A stretch of DNA of 64,000 bases from Callipepla californica brunnescens. Lineage: Eukaryota > Chordata > Aves > Galliformes > Odontophoridae. A program made the position numbers and the translations under genes. The stretch lies in NCBI GenBank assembly GCA_023055505.1, contig JALIRH010000030.1, positions 3,344,001 through 3,408,000 on the forward strand, written 5' to 3'. Below are positions 40,561 to 56,175 of the stretch, one piece after another. The notes below the pieces were generated by a model, which saw only the letters and a program-made list of their open reading frames with translations, was not told the origin of the DNA and ran no database searches. Within the stretch, counting starts at the first letter, position 1; each line of letters opens with the position of its first letter.

Positions 40561-41530
40561 GACCTACAGCATTGCTCATGTGTTTCCCCATTCCTTTCGG
40601 GATTCCCCAAGAAGCGTTCTGACTATTTTGTGTTTACATCATTTTGTGCCATTATTTCTTCCCAGGTGCAGGACTCTACACTTGCTCTTGTTGAACCTCA
40701 CCACATTCCACTCTGCCCAACTCCGCACTCTGTCCAAGCCTTACAGAATGGTGGCACAGCTTTCTGCTATGGCAGCCACTCCTCCCAGCTTTGTACTTTC
40801 TGACGGTGCCCTCTGTGCCTATATGCAGGTCACTGATGATGATGCTGAATAAGAGCAGACGCAGCACCAACCTCCATAAGGAACACCACCAGCTACACGC
40901 CTCCAACTAGACTCTGCCCCGCTGATGACAACCGTCTGAGCTCTGCCACTCAGCCAGTTCTCAATCCACCTCACTCTCCATTCATCTATCCCATACTTCC
41001 TGGGGCCTCATTACAAGGATGCTGTGGGAGGCCGTGTCAAAAGCCTTTGCTAAAGTCCAGGTACACAGCATCCACCAATCTCTACTCATATGCCCAGCCA
41101 CTGATAACTAGGTAGAAGTCCACCACGATGGTCAACCATGTATTCCCCTTGGGGACGCCGTGTTGACCACTCCCGATGACCTTCTTCTCTTCCAATTGCT
41201 TGGAGATGGCATCCAGAACAAGTTGTTCCATCACCTATTCAGGGACGGAGGTGAGGCTGATCATCGTGTATTATCATGGCTTGTCCTTCCTGCCCATTTT
41301 GAAGACTGGTGTTACACTGGCTATCCTCCAGTCTTCAAGCACCTCTCCCATTTTCCAAGATCTTTCAAAGATGAGAGAGCGTGGTTTGGTAGTCACTTCT
41401 GCCTTTTCCCCAGCACTCTTCAGTGAATTCTGCTGGGGCCCACTGTTTAGTGTGTATTGATTTCTTCCCCAGGCAATCTCTGACCACCTTCTCCTCATCC
41501 AAGGTGGAGTCTGCCTGTCTCCAGACTCTC
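40561..41530 (-). mobile_element. Old CR1 fragment (inverted copy of the unit-associated CR1)
   Basis: Antisense of the CR1 ORF2 segments at 22499-23430 and 60950-61915, with AACACCAGTCTTCAAAATGGGCAG read inverted near 41290-41320. Degenerate; stops in all frames. Confidence 0.75.
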
Positions 41531-42440
41531 TATTAGAATCACACAATTGTTTGTGTTGGAAGGGACCTTTAAGATCATCTAATTTCAATACCCCTGCTTT
41601 AGACAGGGACACCTCCCATTTGTCAATGTTGCTCAAATCTCCATCCAGCCTGGCCTTGAACAACTCCACAGAGGGGGCATCCACAGCCTCTCAGGGCAAC
41701 CTTGCAGCTCCAACTGAGGGAAAAGGGAATGATGTACAGGAAGTGGAAGCAGCGTTGTTGTAGCCTGGGAAGAATACAGGGATGTCATCCGCTTGAGCAG
41801 AGATAAGATCAGGAATGCCAAGGCACAGATGGAGCTGAACTTGGCAAGGGATGTATAAAATAACAACGGGTTCTACATGAACACGGCACAGTGAGACAGA
41901 CCAAGGAGAATGTTCCCCCTCTGATAAATGCAGATGGAGAACTGGCTTCCTCAGATGTGGAAAAAGCTGAGAAAGGGCTCAATAAGTGCTTTGCCTTGGT
42001 CTTCACTTTTGGCCAGGCTCCTTTGTTTCTGCCAGGACCCTGGTCCTACAGGTGTGGGTGAGAGGTCCAGATTCCATCCCATTATCACAGTGGAACAAGT
42101 TGGAGCCAGTCTCTGACCACCTTCTCCTCAACCTACATCAGTCCCATACATCAGTAACTTTCTCAAGTCAGGACACAAAACCCCACTTCTCTTTCCTCTT
42201 CCAACGCACACCTGTAAAGTAGACTCTGGAAATTCTTCCTCGAGATGCTGTTGTCCCATGACATCTGGAGTTCAAGAGACATTTGGATAATGCCGTACAT
42301 AATGTCCTTTAACTTTTGGTTAGCCCTGAAATAGTTAGAAAGTTGGACTAGGTGATCTCTGAAACTCACTTCCAACTGTAATATATATTTACATCTAATA
42401 TGGTTGTGAAAATCCGTATTCATACCAAATGTAAATGTCA
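41531..42440. mobile_element. Nested CR1 pieces
   Basis: 41535-41735 is an antisense CR1 3' end (AATCACACAATTG, then GAAGGGACCTTTAAGATCATCTA). 41760-42160 is sense CR1 ORF2 ([23 protein letters not shown]). 42190-42410 is a sense CR1 3' end (GGACTAGGTGATCTCTGAAACTCA). The junction CTTCCCAGGCTACAACAA (inverted, about 41755-41772) is the unoccupied form of the LTR insertion site at 60373. Confidence 0.7.
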
Positions 42441-42589
42441 TTATTTTACTGCTATGTGAACTTGCCTAATGGAAAATTAATCATGAGAAATCATAGACAA
42501 TCCTCAAAACTTCTATAAAGGAAGATTATTTATTACACACCTATTACACGGAGATGTAAGTCCAGCCCTCAGCCCACCTTTAGGCTGCA

Positions 42590-43190
42590 ACCCTTCCTTG
42601 ATGGTCTGAGTTCTCAGGGGCCCACCGAGCTAAAAATATCTCCCCTTTGTTCTGCCAGTCCCAGTCTATTTGAGACACCTCAATTTTGGCAGCTCAATCT
42701 ACCTGATGGTTATTTCTCTGTTCTTCAGTAGATCGATGCTTGGGCACATGAGCATCTATGTGACGCACCTTTACAACCAATCTTTTTGTTCGGACAGCAG
42801 TGCCTTTTCAAAGTTCATCAGCCCAAATAGTTTTACCCTTCTGTGGCCAGTTGTTCTGTTCCCACTGCTGCAACCACCCCCATAAAGCATTTGCCACCAT
42901 CCGCGAGTCAGTACAAAGATACAGCATTGGCCACCAATTCAGTTCAGTCAACTCTAAGGCCACTTGGACAGCCTTTACCTCTGCAAACTGACTCAATTCC
43001 CCTCTCATTCAGTGGCCTCAGCAACCCGTCGTGTGGGGCTCCACACAGCAGCCTTCAAGTTGCGACGCTTCTCAACAATATGACACCATCCGTCAGTGAT
43101 CAGGGCATACCTCATCTCATTGTCTGGTAGTTTTTATATGGTGGGCCTGCTTTAGCACGTGCTACCTCCTCTGATGGAGTTGTCCCAAAT
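42590..43190 (-). pseudogene. pol: ERVL pol fragment (RNase H to integrase)
   Basis: Minus-strand degenerate copy of the segment SSQFAEVKAVQLAL through WMVANALWGWLQQWEQ and the following integrase start. The longest clean frame is 43008-42808. Both ends are truncated: to the left it meets sequence beside a CR1 tail, to the right it meets the LTR fragment at 43195. Confidence 0.75.
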
Positions 43191-43683
43191 TTCTCGCCAA
43201 CAAGGAACCCTTCCCCACTGGTGGTCAGCCCTTCAATGGGGTCTGGGAGAGGTGGAGCCAGACTCCACCCCTTCCAATCACACAGGTATATTGCCTTCAC
43301 CTGTGCTCCTGCTGCTGGCTCAGTGCTCACCTCAGGTGGTTCAGGCCATGATTCAACAGTTCCCATGCACTCCACCTCTTCACAACGTGAACCACTGATG
43401 AAGTAGCCCTAGAGAGAGCCCTCCTTAATACAGAGATCCAATACATAGCGACACTTCTATAACTGCCCATTGCGACGCACATCGATGTAATGTGGGATGA
43501 GTGGTGATCAGCGTAAGGCTCCTGTTCTTCCTTGGGCCAGTGCTTGATGGTGTTTACTGGAAGCACGTGGTCACGTGGTGCAGGTCCATCCTGTGCTCCA
43601 TCAGTCCCAGGAGTTCGCACATGATCTTACAGCAACTCTGGAACACTTCAGCAGTATTTGGTTCCTTCTGGCGACTCGTAGAC

Positions 43684-44046
43684 TCACGGGGAGTAATACA
43701 GGTGTTTCAAAGGTACCAAGGAGGAAAGATCTGCCCTCCAGGGCACTATACAGGCCGCATCCCTGTCTTGGATCAACACTTCATCTTGTACAGGGGCATG
43801 CCCTGGCTGCCTGTACCAAACCTTTCGGCCAGATGTCTGTGGCTGCACGACTACATCAGGCACCAAAGGGGGTGTCCTGATCTGACACAGGGACATGATA
43901 AGGACCCCTTTAGCAATAAGGACTGGAATGTTGACCACAATATCAGCAGGCAATGTACCAGTAACCAGAGGGACTACCGAACCTCCCACCTCCAGTAATC
44001 TCCCCCGAGGTGCAAGTAGGCCACACCAGCATGGTCCTACCTGCAC
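43684..44046 (-). pseudogene. pol: Integrase C-terminal remnant
   Basis: The frame ends KVWYRQPGHAPVQDEVL...VPLKHLYYSP, the same tail seen at 21675-21805 (+). Upstream of VWYRQPG the sequence is not recognisable. It joins nearly directly to the gag remnant, so pro and most of pol are deleted. Confidence 0.5.
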
Positions 44047-44320
44047 CTTCCGAGGCCATTTGATTCTATTGATGCCTGGCTTTAGGTTCTCAGGGCAGGG
44101 AGCAGAAGACTGTTCTCACAGACTGTTTGAGGTCTTACCTGGTTATCGGTGTCCATAATTTGAATCCTAAGCAGGGAGGCCCATACTGTTTGTAACATTT
44201 TCAGGGCACTGGTTCTGGCATTGTAGCCTGCGACACCTGTGGATGTTTCTTCCTTCTGTTAGGCACTATAAAGTCAGCCAGATTCCCTGTTGTTGTCGGT
44301 GCTGCCTGTATTATTCATAC

Positions 44321-45488
44321 TCACAATTTTCTGGGAGTACTCTGAAATTTTTGATCATTCCTAAGCTGTTTCCAGAGCTGTAACAAAACATGGTTTGGTT
44401 GCCCATCGATTTTAGCAAAGGCAACCCCGGCCCATATAAGATCACTGAACATGGTCTTCTGGGATACCTGTATGGGGCCCGATTGGGGTATCCGTGGGAC
44501 AGGCTTCCTAGTTTTAATCGGGAATGCCTCAGCTTCTTCTACCATACGGACATGGCACCTAGTTCTTATGCGCTCCATTTCCCCAAGGTCTGCCACCAAC
44601 TGGGCTGCCTGTTGGACGATAGCCTCCGAAGCCACCTAGGGGTTTAGTATGGAGACCAAAGACCCATAAAGGTGAGAGGGGGCTTGCTGCAGTATTAGGT
44701 CTCGCATACCTGCCGTAAATTTTTCTGTATCAGGGCTTTCAAAGGTTTCTGAATACACGGCCTCCCTCACACCCTGGTCCCGGATATATGTTTGGAGGTC
44801 CTCCATAAAGAACCATAAACCGGTATTGAGTGGAATGTCAGTCTTATTAGGCCACAATAGGCGGCATGCTGCCATTAACCAATCTATGATAGAATGATTC
44901 TCATTAGTAGAGTGGATGGCGGCATATAATTTTCGCTTCAAGGCTGGGCACATTGTTATAGATGCTAGTTTTGACATCTCTGTCCCACTAATACGTTTTC
45001 AGCTCCCGCATCCCATAACCTCAGGAGCCATGATGATACGCTTTCTCTTGGTTTTTGATGGAACCGCTGTACTAGGTCCATCAACTCATTTGCTGTATAC
45101 GGGCGAGCTGTCACATGCAAGCATGTTTCAGAAGGGGGCCATTGCTCAGGAGGCACTCCTGCTGGTCTACCTTGCATTTTTTTTTTGTTTTTTGAGTTAT
45201 GATTGGTCGGATCTCAAATGGATCCTCCATAGATGGAGCTTCAAGATCCGATTTACAAGTCTTTTTTTCTGAAACATCCAGGTCCGCTACTTCAGGGACC
45301 TGGGTGTCCTCCACTGATATGCTACATAGTTGTCTTGTTGGCACATCTAGTCCGAGTTTTTTGATTACTAACGTGCCCAGTTGTTGTTCCAACATTTCAA
45401 TTCGATCTCTTAACAATTGATTTTCAGATTCTATGTTTGTATTTGTTATTTCTAGTTTATGTAATGCCATTATTAGAGGCCAAGCCAC
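44321..45488 (-). pseudogene. gag: gag of the ERV relic, multiply broken
   Basis: Four pieces in order. 45488-45111 has an N-terminal coiled coil (ESENQLLRDRIEMLEQQL). 45177-44965 is a capsid-like segment (ANELMDLVQRFHQKPRES, resembling the ERVL-type major homology region). 44977-44636 follows. Then 44635-44321 (IPQSGPIQVSQKTMFSDLI) comes after a single in-frame TAG. Frame changes lie near 45120 and 44970. Known avian ERV gags have this arrangement; the family assignment is an inference from motif likeness. Confidence 0.6.
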
Positions 45489-46038
45489 AGCAGAAGTGGC
45501 TAGCTGACGTTCTTTTGTAACTAGTATGTCCTTATCTAGACCCTGTCAGCCAGGCTGGAGAAGGAGAAACACTCCCTGTAACCCACAGGGGTCCCCATTT
45601 TTCAATAACAGTGGCAGGACCATAATAGGATGATCCCATAAATCCTGGAAATTGAGCAGGAATTTCTTGGTCTAGGGGAGTAACGTCCTCACCCCTGCCC
45701 CATTTGAAAATGTTCAAATGAAAGACATGGTTAGTTATTGAATATGTGTGTGTGTATATATATATATTAAGCCTGCCTGGCTCACCAATTGTAGAGCAAA
45801 TAACCCCAAGGAAAGCACTCAAGGAAATAGTGCGAAAGGTGGTATATTTTTGGAAGGCTTTAAATAGATGGTATACAAAGAAATACCAAAAGAGATTGGC
45901 TCACCCTGACAATGGTTGAGGCTCACCAATAACTCCACCAGGGTGGGAACTCCAACAAGAGGTCCTTCCCTGCTGGTGGTCAGCCCTTAAATGGGGTCTT
46001 GGGAGAGGTGGAGTCAAACACAACCCCTTCCAATCACA

Positions 46039-47990
46039 CTCAGTTGTGCCCCTGCAGCTGCCTCAGGGCTTGCCTCAGGTGATCAATCAGTGGTTCAGGC
46101 CGTGATTCAACAGTTCCCATACAGATGGACAATGGTCCCTCCTCACATTGCTAGGTGATTGTGTCTGCCAGCTACCTCAAGGCATGGTTGTACACCAAAT
46201 TCCTCCAGGGAGAGTCATAACCAATTTCCCCCAACAAAAAGGGAACATTACTTGTTGTTTTTTCACAGACCCCAGGTTTCCACAAGTTATTTTAACCATT
46301 TGTCCAATCTACCAATCATTGCAATTTTCAACAAGTTTCCTCTGCAGTTTCCCACAGCCAACTCCTCCATGTCTGGAAAGTCTGGAATGTACAAACTGCC
46401 TTCACACACTGTAACACACACACTGCTGCAGCTACAAAAGTAAAAAGCAAAGCTTAACACACTCTGCAGACCTGCCACATATGCACACAACAGAGAGAGG
46501 AAAAAAATGACAAGCTTGGCACCCTCACAGTACTACTCACAGCCATGTTCACAGACAACATCACAATGCCGGCAGCCATAACACAACAATAACCCTAGCT
46601 CTTCAGATTCTCCTGGGGGTCTGGAATCTCTCAAGCACACCCTCACCACCTTACTTTCAGAAAGATGAGTTGCCCGGAGGGTCCTGAATCTCTCAAGTAC
46701 TATTCAAACCCCATTTCTCTTGGTGGTCTTCTCTCTAGAACCCCCTCATCATGTTATTTCTGGGTAAAAGAACCCGTTGCACACATGGGTCATCTCCATA
46801 ACAGCATGTGGGGTATTACTCGGGGACTCCCTCATCCTTACTCTCCGTACGTGACAAGCTTCTGTCACGCTTTCGCAGGGGCAGTAAAAAGGAATGCATT
46901 GCTGCAATGCAGGGAACATGCAGCTGGTCCCAATGGAGCCTGGACTGGGGGGAGCTCCCTGAGAATCACTCAGTGTGATGTTAGAAAGCAGCATTCCCTT
47001 ATTACTCACGGTGCGCACTGGGTGTCTTGACAAGCAAGCGCACCCTCTCAGAGTTCAGGTTCTGCATTTGAACAGTTCAGACAGACATCTGCTGTACGCT
47101 GGCATAAATAGCCCTTCTGTTTCAAGGTCTCACAGGTATGTGCTAATGTCCCTTTGGGCATGCTCAGTGCTATTCATGGTCTAGTGCCCACTGACTTCTT
47201 CCCTTTTTCCACCATCAGCATCATCCCTGAAGCCTCTGACTCACTTGCATCCACTTTTTCCCAGTTTGGAAGATTCCCATTGATTATGAGACCACAGTGC
47301 ACCACTTTTAAAAACAGTGTATGTGGAACCTGAGTAAAATGTGCTTGCTCATTTTGAAACAAAAAAGTATTCTATTGTGACTCCAGTGCTTCTTGTGAGG
47401 CAAAACCATTGAGGCAGAAAATAAAATTCAATTATGTTCCCAGTGCAGAATTACTGAGGGAAAACAAGACTGTTCACCCACAAAAGCTGAAATGGAAAGC
47501 TTTACAAGTAGCACATATGCATTCTTTTTGCGATACTAATATACTGGTTTTTAAACTAATCTATTAATCCCTGTTGCTAACAAAACCAACATATGTCACC
47601 TGTACAGAAACTCTCAAGTACCCTGAGAGCAGTTCGTTCTGGGTGGCCTTACAGACTTTAGATATATACCAGTGAACATCAGAGACAGCCCTCGTACAGG
47701 AGCATGGTAAACAGTGCTCATACCTTGAAAAAGAGACCAAACAGAGAAACCAGGAGAAGTGGTTTGGACTAGAACCCTCCCAGCTGCAGGGAGATGCTGT
47801 CCTCTAGAGCAGGGCAGCCGGCGACTGCCTCTTGCTAATACATGCTCATAGCTGAGAGGATTTAAAGGAATGCAAGGACAAGAACGTAGGAATACCTGAC
47901 AACATGGATGTGCAAATGTCCCCAGGAAAGGAAGCAAAGACACCGCAGAAAGCAATGCTTCATTAGCATAACAAAACTCAGCCCCCACCC
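46039..47990 (-). repeat. Duplicated spacer block, copy 5
   Basis: Same orientation and content as copy 4 but more diverged, for example at 46975-47184 and in the leader-like repeats near 46620-46760. It precedes the promoter block of unit E. No intact gene. Confidence 0.6.
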
Positions 47991-48690
47991 TTCTTTAACT
48001 GCCCCCACTCCCTCCCTCCCCTCCTCCTGTCCCCCGGGAGCAGATGTGAGCTGAGAATGAGCAGTGAAAGTGCCCGAGGCCTGGCAGCCGGCTCGGGGCG
48101 TGCTCGCTGTGGCACCTGAGCCTGTGCTGAAGCAGCCAGAGCCTGGCTGGAAGCCATCCGGGCAGCACCGCGGTGGCAGGAGGTGCACCAAGGCCGTCCT
48201 GCGGCCAGCTCCGCGCTGAGGGCACTCGGCATCCTGTGCTCTGCGCGACTCCAAGGAGCCCGGTTGCCTGCAACAGAGCTGGGAGCAGCCTGCTCTGCAC
48301 CCAAGGTAGGTGCCCTTCGTGGTTCGTGCAGAGGAGCACACGCTGCCAGCAGCACCGGGTGGGACCCTGGTCCCGGCTCCATGTGCTGCCCGGCACGGCA
48401 GCTTTGCTGGGCCAGGTGGGCTGCAACGACAGCAGGAACACTTTGCAGGCGTGTTGCAGCCTGGGTTGGGCAGAGAGGGGCACACGAAGGGCTTGGAGCT
48501 GGGACAGGGAGGAAGTGAGCACAGGAGGTCAGCGTGCTCTGCTGCCCGCTTGTACCTCTGTGATACAGCGCAGCTGGGACTGCATTTCTCCCTCTGGACT
48601 GCAGTGGAGCACGCTTTCATTTCAGATCTTCCACCTCGTGCCGTAGTGACTTGCGGAAACAAACTCTATAACCCAGAGTGAGGTGATAAG
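47991..48690 (+). promoter_or_regulatory. Promoter/first-exon block of unit E (subtype II)
   Basis: GC-rich block with putative first exon ending TGCACCCAAG at 48305 and donor GTAGGTGCCC. It would splice to the acceptor before 50012, leaving a first intron of about 1.7 kb. No TATA box near it; the CpG-rich character suits a housekeeping-type promoter. Confidence 0.65.
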
Positions 48691-51613
<2,923 letters not shown>

Positions 51614-53300
51614 AAGCACCTTCTGAATATGAGAACCCTCAGAAGCAGTTCCAGCCACGTTTCCTACCAGCACATGCACACTGCAGACAGAGCCTGCAAT
51701 GCCCCAGACATGGAATAGCTTCAACCAGAGCCACAGCCTGGTTACCCACTGTGGCTGTGTGTGGTGATGAACCACACACTTCCCTTGCACGAAAAGCAGG
51801 ATGAGATCCAACCACTGCTCCAACCTGATTGAGTAGAAAGGGATCGACTCAGGAGAGGGATCACCGAAATGCCAGCACTGCCCTTCATGCGTCTGTCCTG
51901 CAGGAAGAATTTCTCTCAGGGATGACTTCTCATTTCTCCCGGGAAAGCCCCCAGCGCAAAGACCTTGAGAATGCTGGAGACCTCAGCATGAAGGAGACCC
52001 AGATACTTCTCCCCCCACAGGAGGAATTTGCAAAGGAGATGGCTTTGCTGGAACCTTGTGCAAAAGGGAATTATCCCAGGAGTTTCAGATGGCCTTTCCT
52101 TGCTAACAAAAGATATTCTCTCACCATGTCTGCTTTTCTCCTCTGCTCTTCCTGCAAGCAGAATTTTGATGCCATCTCCTACGGAAAATCAGCTGTGTCT
52201 GGATGTTCTGTGTGTCTGTGTGCATGTTCTGCTCTCAGAAGTTTCTGAGTGCACTGATGCATGAAATACAAGGGTCAGGAGAGCAGTAACGTGGCTTGTG
52301 GAATTTTTCTGAAAATAAGCTGTAGTTGATGGGGAAGGGGGTGAATAAAGTAGGAGAGTTGTTCTGGAGCTTTTGTCACTGTAGTCTTGCTTTTTGTTCT
52401 GAAAATATATGACCGATGTGGATTGAGGAATGGTACAAGGAAGTTTGATTTTGCTGATGTCTCCAGTCCACTGCTTTCATCACAGGGAGGCATTTCTTTC
52501 ACACAAGCAATGTCGTTTTTTCACAGTGCTGCACACTGCTTCTACTCCTCTTCCTAAAAGGTTTAATCAGGAGCTCAGTGCAGCTGTGAGACACCAAGCT
52601 TTGCTTGGCTCCACTAAATCTAAAAAAAGTGGAGCTTGTTTCTCCTAAGTGCAGCATCCCATGTCTCAGGAGGTGGTGGGAACAGAAGGCAGTGCAAACC
52701 CACAGGGTGCACAAGCAGCTTATCCCCGCAGCACAGAGGTTTCAGAGTGCTCTCCAGTGCATGCCTGCCTCTTTTCTGAGCTTGAAGGTCTTTGCCTTGA
52801 ACTTGGGAAAGTGTCTGCGAGACCTCCAGCAGAAGGGCCATCACATTTGCTGGGCTCTTCTCAAGCTGCAGTGCTTGGACTGCAGTTTGCAGGAAGTGGA
52901 GTTTGACTTTGGTGAGCTGGTGAAGCCAGCAGGAGCCTGCCCATGTCCTCAGGAGCTGTGAGTTTCTTTGTAGGATCCCTGAGCACTCCCTGCGAACCAC
53001 AAGGAGATGATGCTTGCAGTATGAAGGAGCGCTGCTTCCTCCATCTCAGGGAGCAGGGGCCTGGTGTGGTGCAGGAGACGTAGAGCAGGGCCCTGGGGGT
53101 TGGAGGAACACACAGCTCCAAGGAAAATGCGTGGGGAAGAAGCAAGCAGCTGGGAGGCTTGGGAATCCCCAGCAACATGAGATAGCAGCCCAACCAAGAG
53201 CTGGAATGGTGATTTATTTTTCAACTGCATCCAATTAATTCCTATCCTATGGCACTGCACATGTGTTTCCCCTCTCCTTTCAGATTTCCCCAAGAAGCGT
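51614..53300 (+). repeat. 3' flank / 3' UTR of unit E
   Basis: Continues from the stop codon with sequence shared, inverted, with 23431-24509 and 61916-63533. GGTGAATAAAGTAGG at about 52340 is a candidate polyadenylation signal, also present in the gene-less unit at about 39665. ORFs here are short and not conserved between copies. Confidence 0.6.
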
Positions 53301-53689
53301 TCTCACTATTTTCTATTTTAATCTCATATCACTGTGTTCTCAGAAATGCTGATTTTGCTTTCCTAGAAAAAGCAAACAAACAAACAAACACAGTGAAGTT
53401 GGTTTTCTGTTTTGCTCACTGAAATATTAAATAAAAATTAACTGCTGATTTCACCCCCCCATATTTTGTCGCACACCATGTCTAGCTGCATTAGGGGATG
53501 GAAAAATCACTTTCTTTCCTCTCTCCCTGTTCCTTCTTTCCTTGTGCTTTGGGGAAGGTAAACCTTCTGTAGTGGATATGAGTACCTACAGAGCTATGAC
53601 TGCAGTGCGCAGTCAGAAGGAACAGGAGCGTTTCCAATACCAAAATAAGTTTTTTTCCTTGTGGTGGTGGCATGGTGGTTTATATGGTT
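53301..53689. other. No gene; simple repeat
   Basis: AT-rich sequence with (CAAA)n at about 53371-53391 and a CCCCCC run near 53455. Nothing coding recognised. Confidence 0.5.
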
Positions 53690-54010
53690 TACCAGGCTGG
53701 TTTGGCCCAGTTCTGTGATGATTGGTGTGGGGGACCCACGGACCCACTCCACAGGAAAGGGGAAGGAGGAGAGGGAAAAGGGAGAAGGGAGGTGGGATTA
53801 AAAACAAAACAGCAGCAATGACCTGAGGAGGAAAGCTAATTTACAAAATAAGTTATCAGGAAGCAAAATAATACAATTTAATACAATATGATTGGGATGG
53901 AGGCTCATGAATCAGATCAAATGAGCAAGAGAAAGAATGTCCGATAAACCGAAGGCCTTACGCTAACGCTGAAGGTGGGCGGCTGCAAGAAACACCCACT
54001 GCTACAGCAG
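53690..54010 (-). mobile_element. Partial ERVL LTR
   Basis: Matches the 3' two thirds of the LTR at 18264-18799 in the same orientation, including AACAAAACAGCAGCAATGACCTGAG and CCGATAAACCGAAGGCCTTACGCTAACGC. Both LTR termini are missing. No internal ERV sequence is attached. Confidence 0.8.
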
Positions 54011-54262
54011 TTGTGTGTACTGCCAAGGCTCAGAAGGGCTCACGTTGTCCTTGTGTCGATAGGGCCTCCTTGTAACCCTGTAGGGAGGCCAGAAGGTGTA
54101 GTATCATTGTCCCTCACCGAACACTACACACCCACATCCCACTGACTGTGAGAGAGCCTTGGGCAGTCTACAGCACCACACCTCCAGAGGCTGCAGCTAT
54201 GGCTTAACCCTTCTGTTCTAAGAGACAAACCAAGGGCTTTCCTTAACATTACAATCACCTGT
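54011..54262. other. Unassigned sequence between two LTR pieces
   Basis: About 250 bp with no match I could find in the window and no gene. Confidence 0.4.
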
Positions 54263-54576
54263 TGCAATGGGATTGCCAGTAAATGAGCACCTGAGTGAAC
54301 GGAGTGGAGGAGCCCAGATCCACCCATTCTCTCTCTCTCTCCCTATCAGTGCCGCTTCCAGGAGTTCCTATATGCTCAGAGCCTGCACAGGTTAACCCCC
54401 TCCCCTCCCTTGCTCTCTTACTACCAGCTCACCAGAGTTTGAATGAGAGGTGGCGGCATTCCTTAACTCAAGCAGTTGCTGGGAGGGGTGAGTTAATTCC
54501 CCTTTCCTCAAATATCTTGTTTTATATCACTTGTATCTCAAATAAGGGCTCAGTCACTGCCTTTATTTCCTCTACA
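54263..54576 (+). mobile_element. Solo LTR, TGTAGTGGG family, copy 2 (diverged)
   Basis: Starts TGCAATGGGATTGCC and ends TTCCTCTACA. It aligns throughout with 22158-22498, for example GTGAACGGAGTGGAGGAGCCCAG. It is the most diverged of the three copies. Immediate flanks (CCTGT / CTGCT) are not an exact duplication. Confidence 0.75.
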
Positions 54577-56175
54577 CTGCTCATCATGGGAGACATCAAC
54601 CATGCCAATATTGGTTGGAAGGAGAACAAGGCAGGGCACCAGCAATCCAAGAGTTTCCTGGAATGAGTTGATGATAAGTTCTTCTTCCAGGTGGTGCAGG
54701 AACCCAAGAGACATTGTGCTATGCTGGAACTCATCAATGTCTTCCCAGCAAGGAGAGGCTGATGAGTAATGTGGAGCTCCAGGGCCAAAAAATGATGGAG
54801 TTCAAGATCTTTACTGCATCAAAGTGGGTATGCAGCAAGCTCACGACTCTGCACTTCAGGAGAGCAGACATTGACCTCTTCAGAGACCTACTTGGCAGGG
54901 TGATATGGTATAAAGCCCTGGAGGGAAGAGCAGACCAAGAAAAATTGTCAGTATGCGAGGGCCATGTCCTCCAAGCCCAGGAGCAGTGCATGCCACAATG
55001 GAGACGGGCAGGCAAGGATGCCAGGAGGCCTCTGTGAATGAACAGGGAGCTCCTGGACTTACTTATCTGTCATAGTTGAAAGGCGATAGGAGTCTGGTGA
55101 AGTTCCCACTGTCTGTAAAAGGGGAAACACAACCCCCATTTCCAAGAAGGCTAAAAATCAAACTCCAGGGAATTGCAGACGAGTCAGTCTCACCTCTGTG
55201 CCTGGCAAGATCATGGAGATGATTCTCCTGAAGGCCCATCTAAGGCACATGGAAAATAAAGACCGGGTGATTGGTGGTAACCACCACGGCTTCACCAAGA
55301 TCACGTCATGCCTGACAAAAATGGTGGCCTTTTATGATGGAGTTATGGCCTTAGTGGAGAAAGGAAGAGCAGCTCATGTCATCTACATGGACTTGTCCAG
55401 AGCATTTGACACACTGCCACGTGACATCCTGGTCACCAAATCGGAGAGAAATTGATTTGAAAGACAGACCACTCCTTGGGTATGGAATTGGCTGAACAGT
55501 TGCACTCGGAGAGTTGTGGTCAATGGTTCAGTGTGCAAATGGAGTCCGGTGATGAGTGGTGTCCCTCAGGGATCAGTGCTGGGACCAGTGTTACTTGACA
55601 TCTTTGTAGGAGACATAGGCTGTGGGATAGAGTGCACCCTCAGCAAGTTTGTGAATGACACCAAAAGGAGTGGTGCAGTTGACATGCTAGAGGGAAGAGG
55701 GTACCATCCAAAGGCACCTGGACAGCCTTGAGAGATGGGCCTATGCCAGCCTCATGAAATTCAGCAAAGTCAATTGCAAGGTCCTGCAACCTGGGTTGGC
55801 ACAAATTTGAGCACAGAAGGGATTGAGAGCAGCCCTGAGAAGGACCCCACCTGGAGTACTGCATCCAGTTCTGGAGCCCCCAACACAAGAAGGACGTGCA
55901 GCTGTTGGAGCAGGTCCAGAGAAGGGCTACAAAGATGATCAGAGGGTTGGAGCATCTCCCCTACGAGGACAGGCTGAGAGATCTGGGGCTTTTCAGCCTG
56001 GAGAAGAGAAGGCTCCAGGGAGGCCTTAGGGAGGCCTTCCAGTATCTGGAGGGGACCTACAGGAAAGCTGGGAAGGAACGCTTTAAAAGGGAATATAGCA
56101 GCAGAACAAGGGAAATTGGCTTAGAACTGGAAGAGGATGCAGTTAGACAAGATACTAGGAGAAATTCCACCTGTG
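54577..56175 (+). mobile_element. Old CR1 fragment, different subfamily
   Basis: Degenerate ORF2 in sense: MGDINHANIGW (endonuclease), then the RT blocks GFTKITSCL, YMDLSRAFDTL and PQGSVLGP, the active-site box mutated to FVND, then [19 protein letters not shown]. Several frameshifts and stops. It is cut at about 56175, where ERVL LTR sequence begins. Confidence 0.85.

Larger units (their letters stand above)
43195..46038 (-). mobile_element. ERV relic with gag remnants and two LTR pieces
   Basis: Minus strand. 5' LTR 46038-45786, starting TGTGATTGGAAGGGG and ending TTTGCTCTACA. Then a primer-site-like TTGGTGAGCCAGG, gag remnants, an integrase tail, and a truncated 3' LTR (43282 down to about 43195) with the same TGTGATTGGAAGGGG start. 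Protease and most of RT are missing. The bases just before both LTR starts encode related MGTVES.PEP sequence. So the spacer block to the right (46039 onward) may end in the 3' terminus of a sister element sharing this LTR. Confidence 0.6.

Noticed and set aside
47862..48662. Long overlapping ORFs on both strands of the GC-rich blocks (also at 15889-16626, 28034-28711, 31543-32162 and 37887-38671)
   Set aside because: All frames are open because of base composition, the proteins are low-complexity and frame-inconsistent between copies, and the block has a better reading as promoter plus noncoding first exon.
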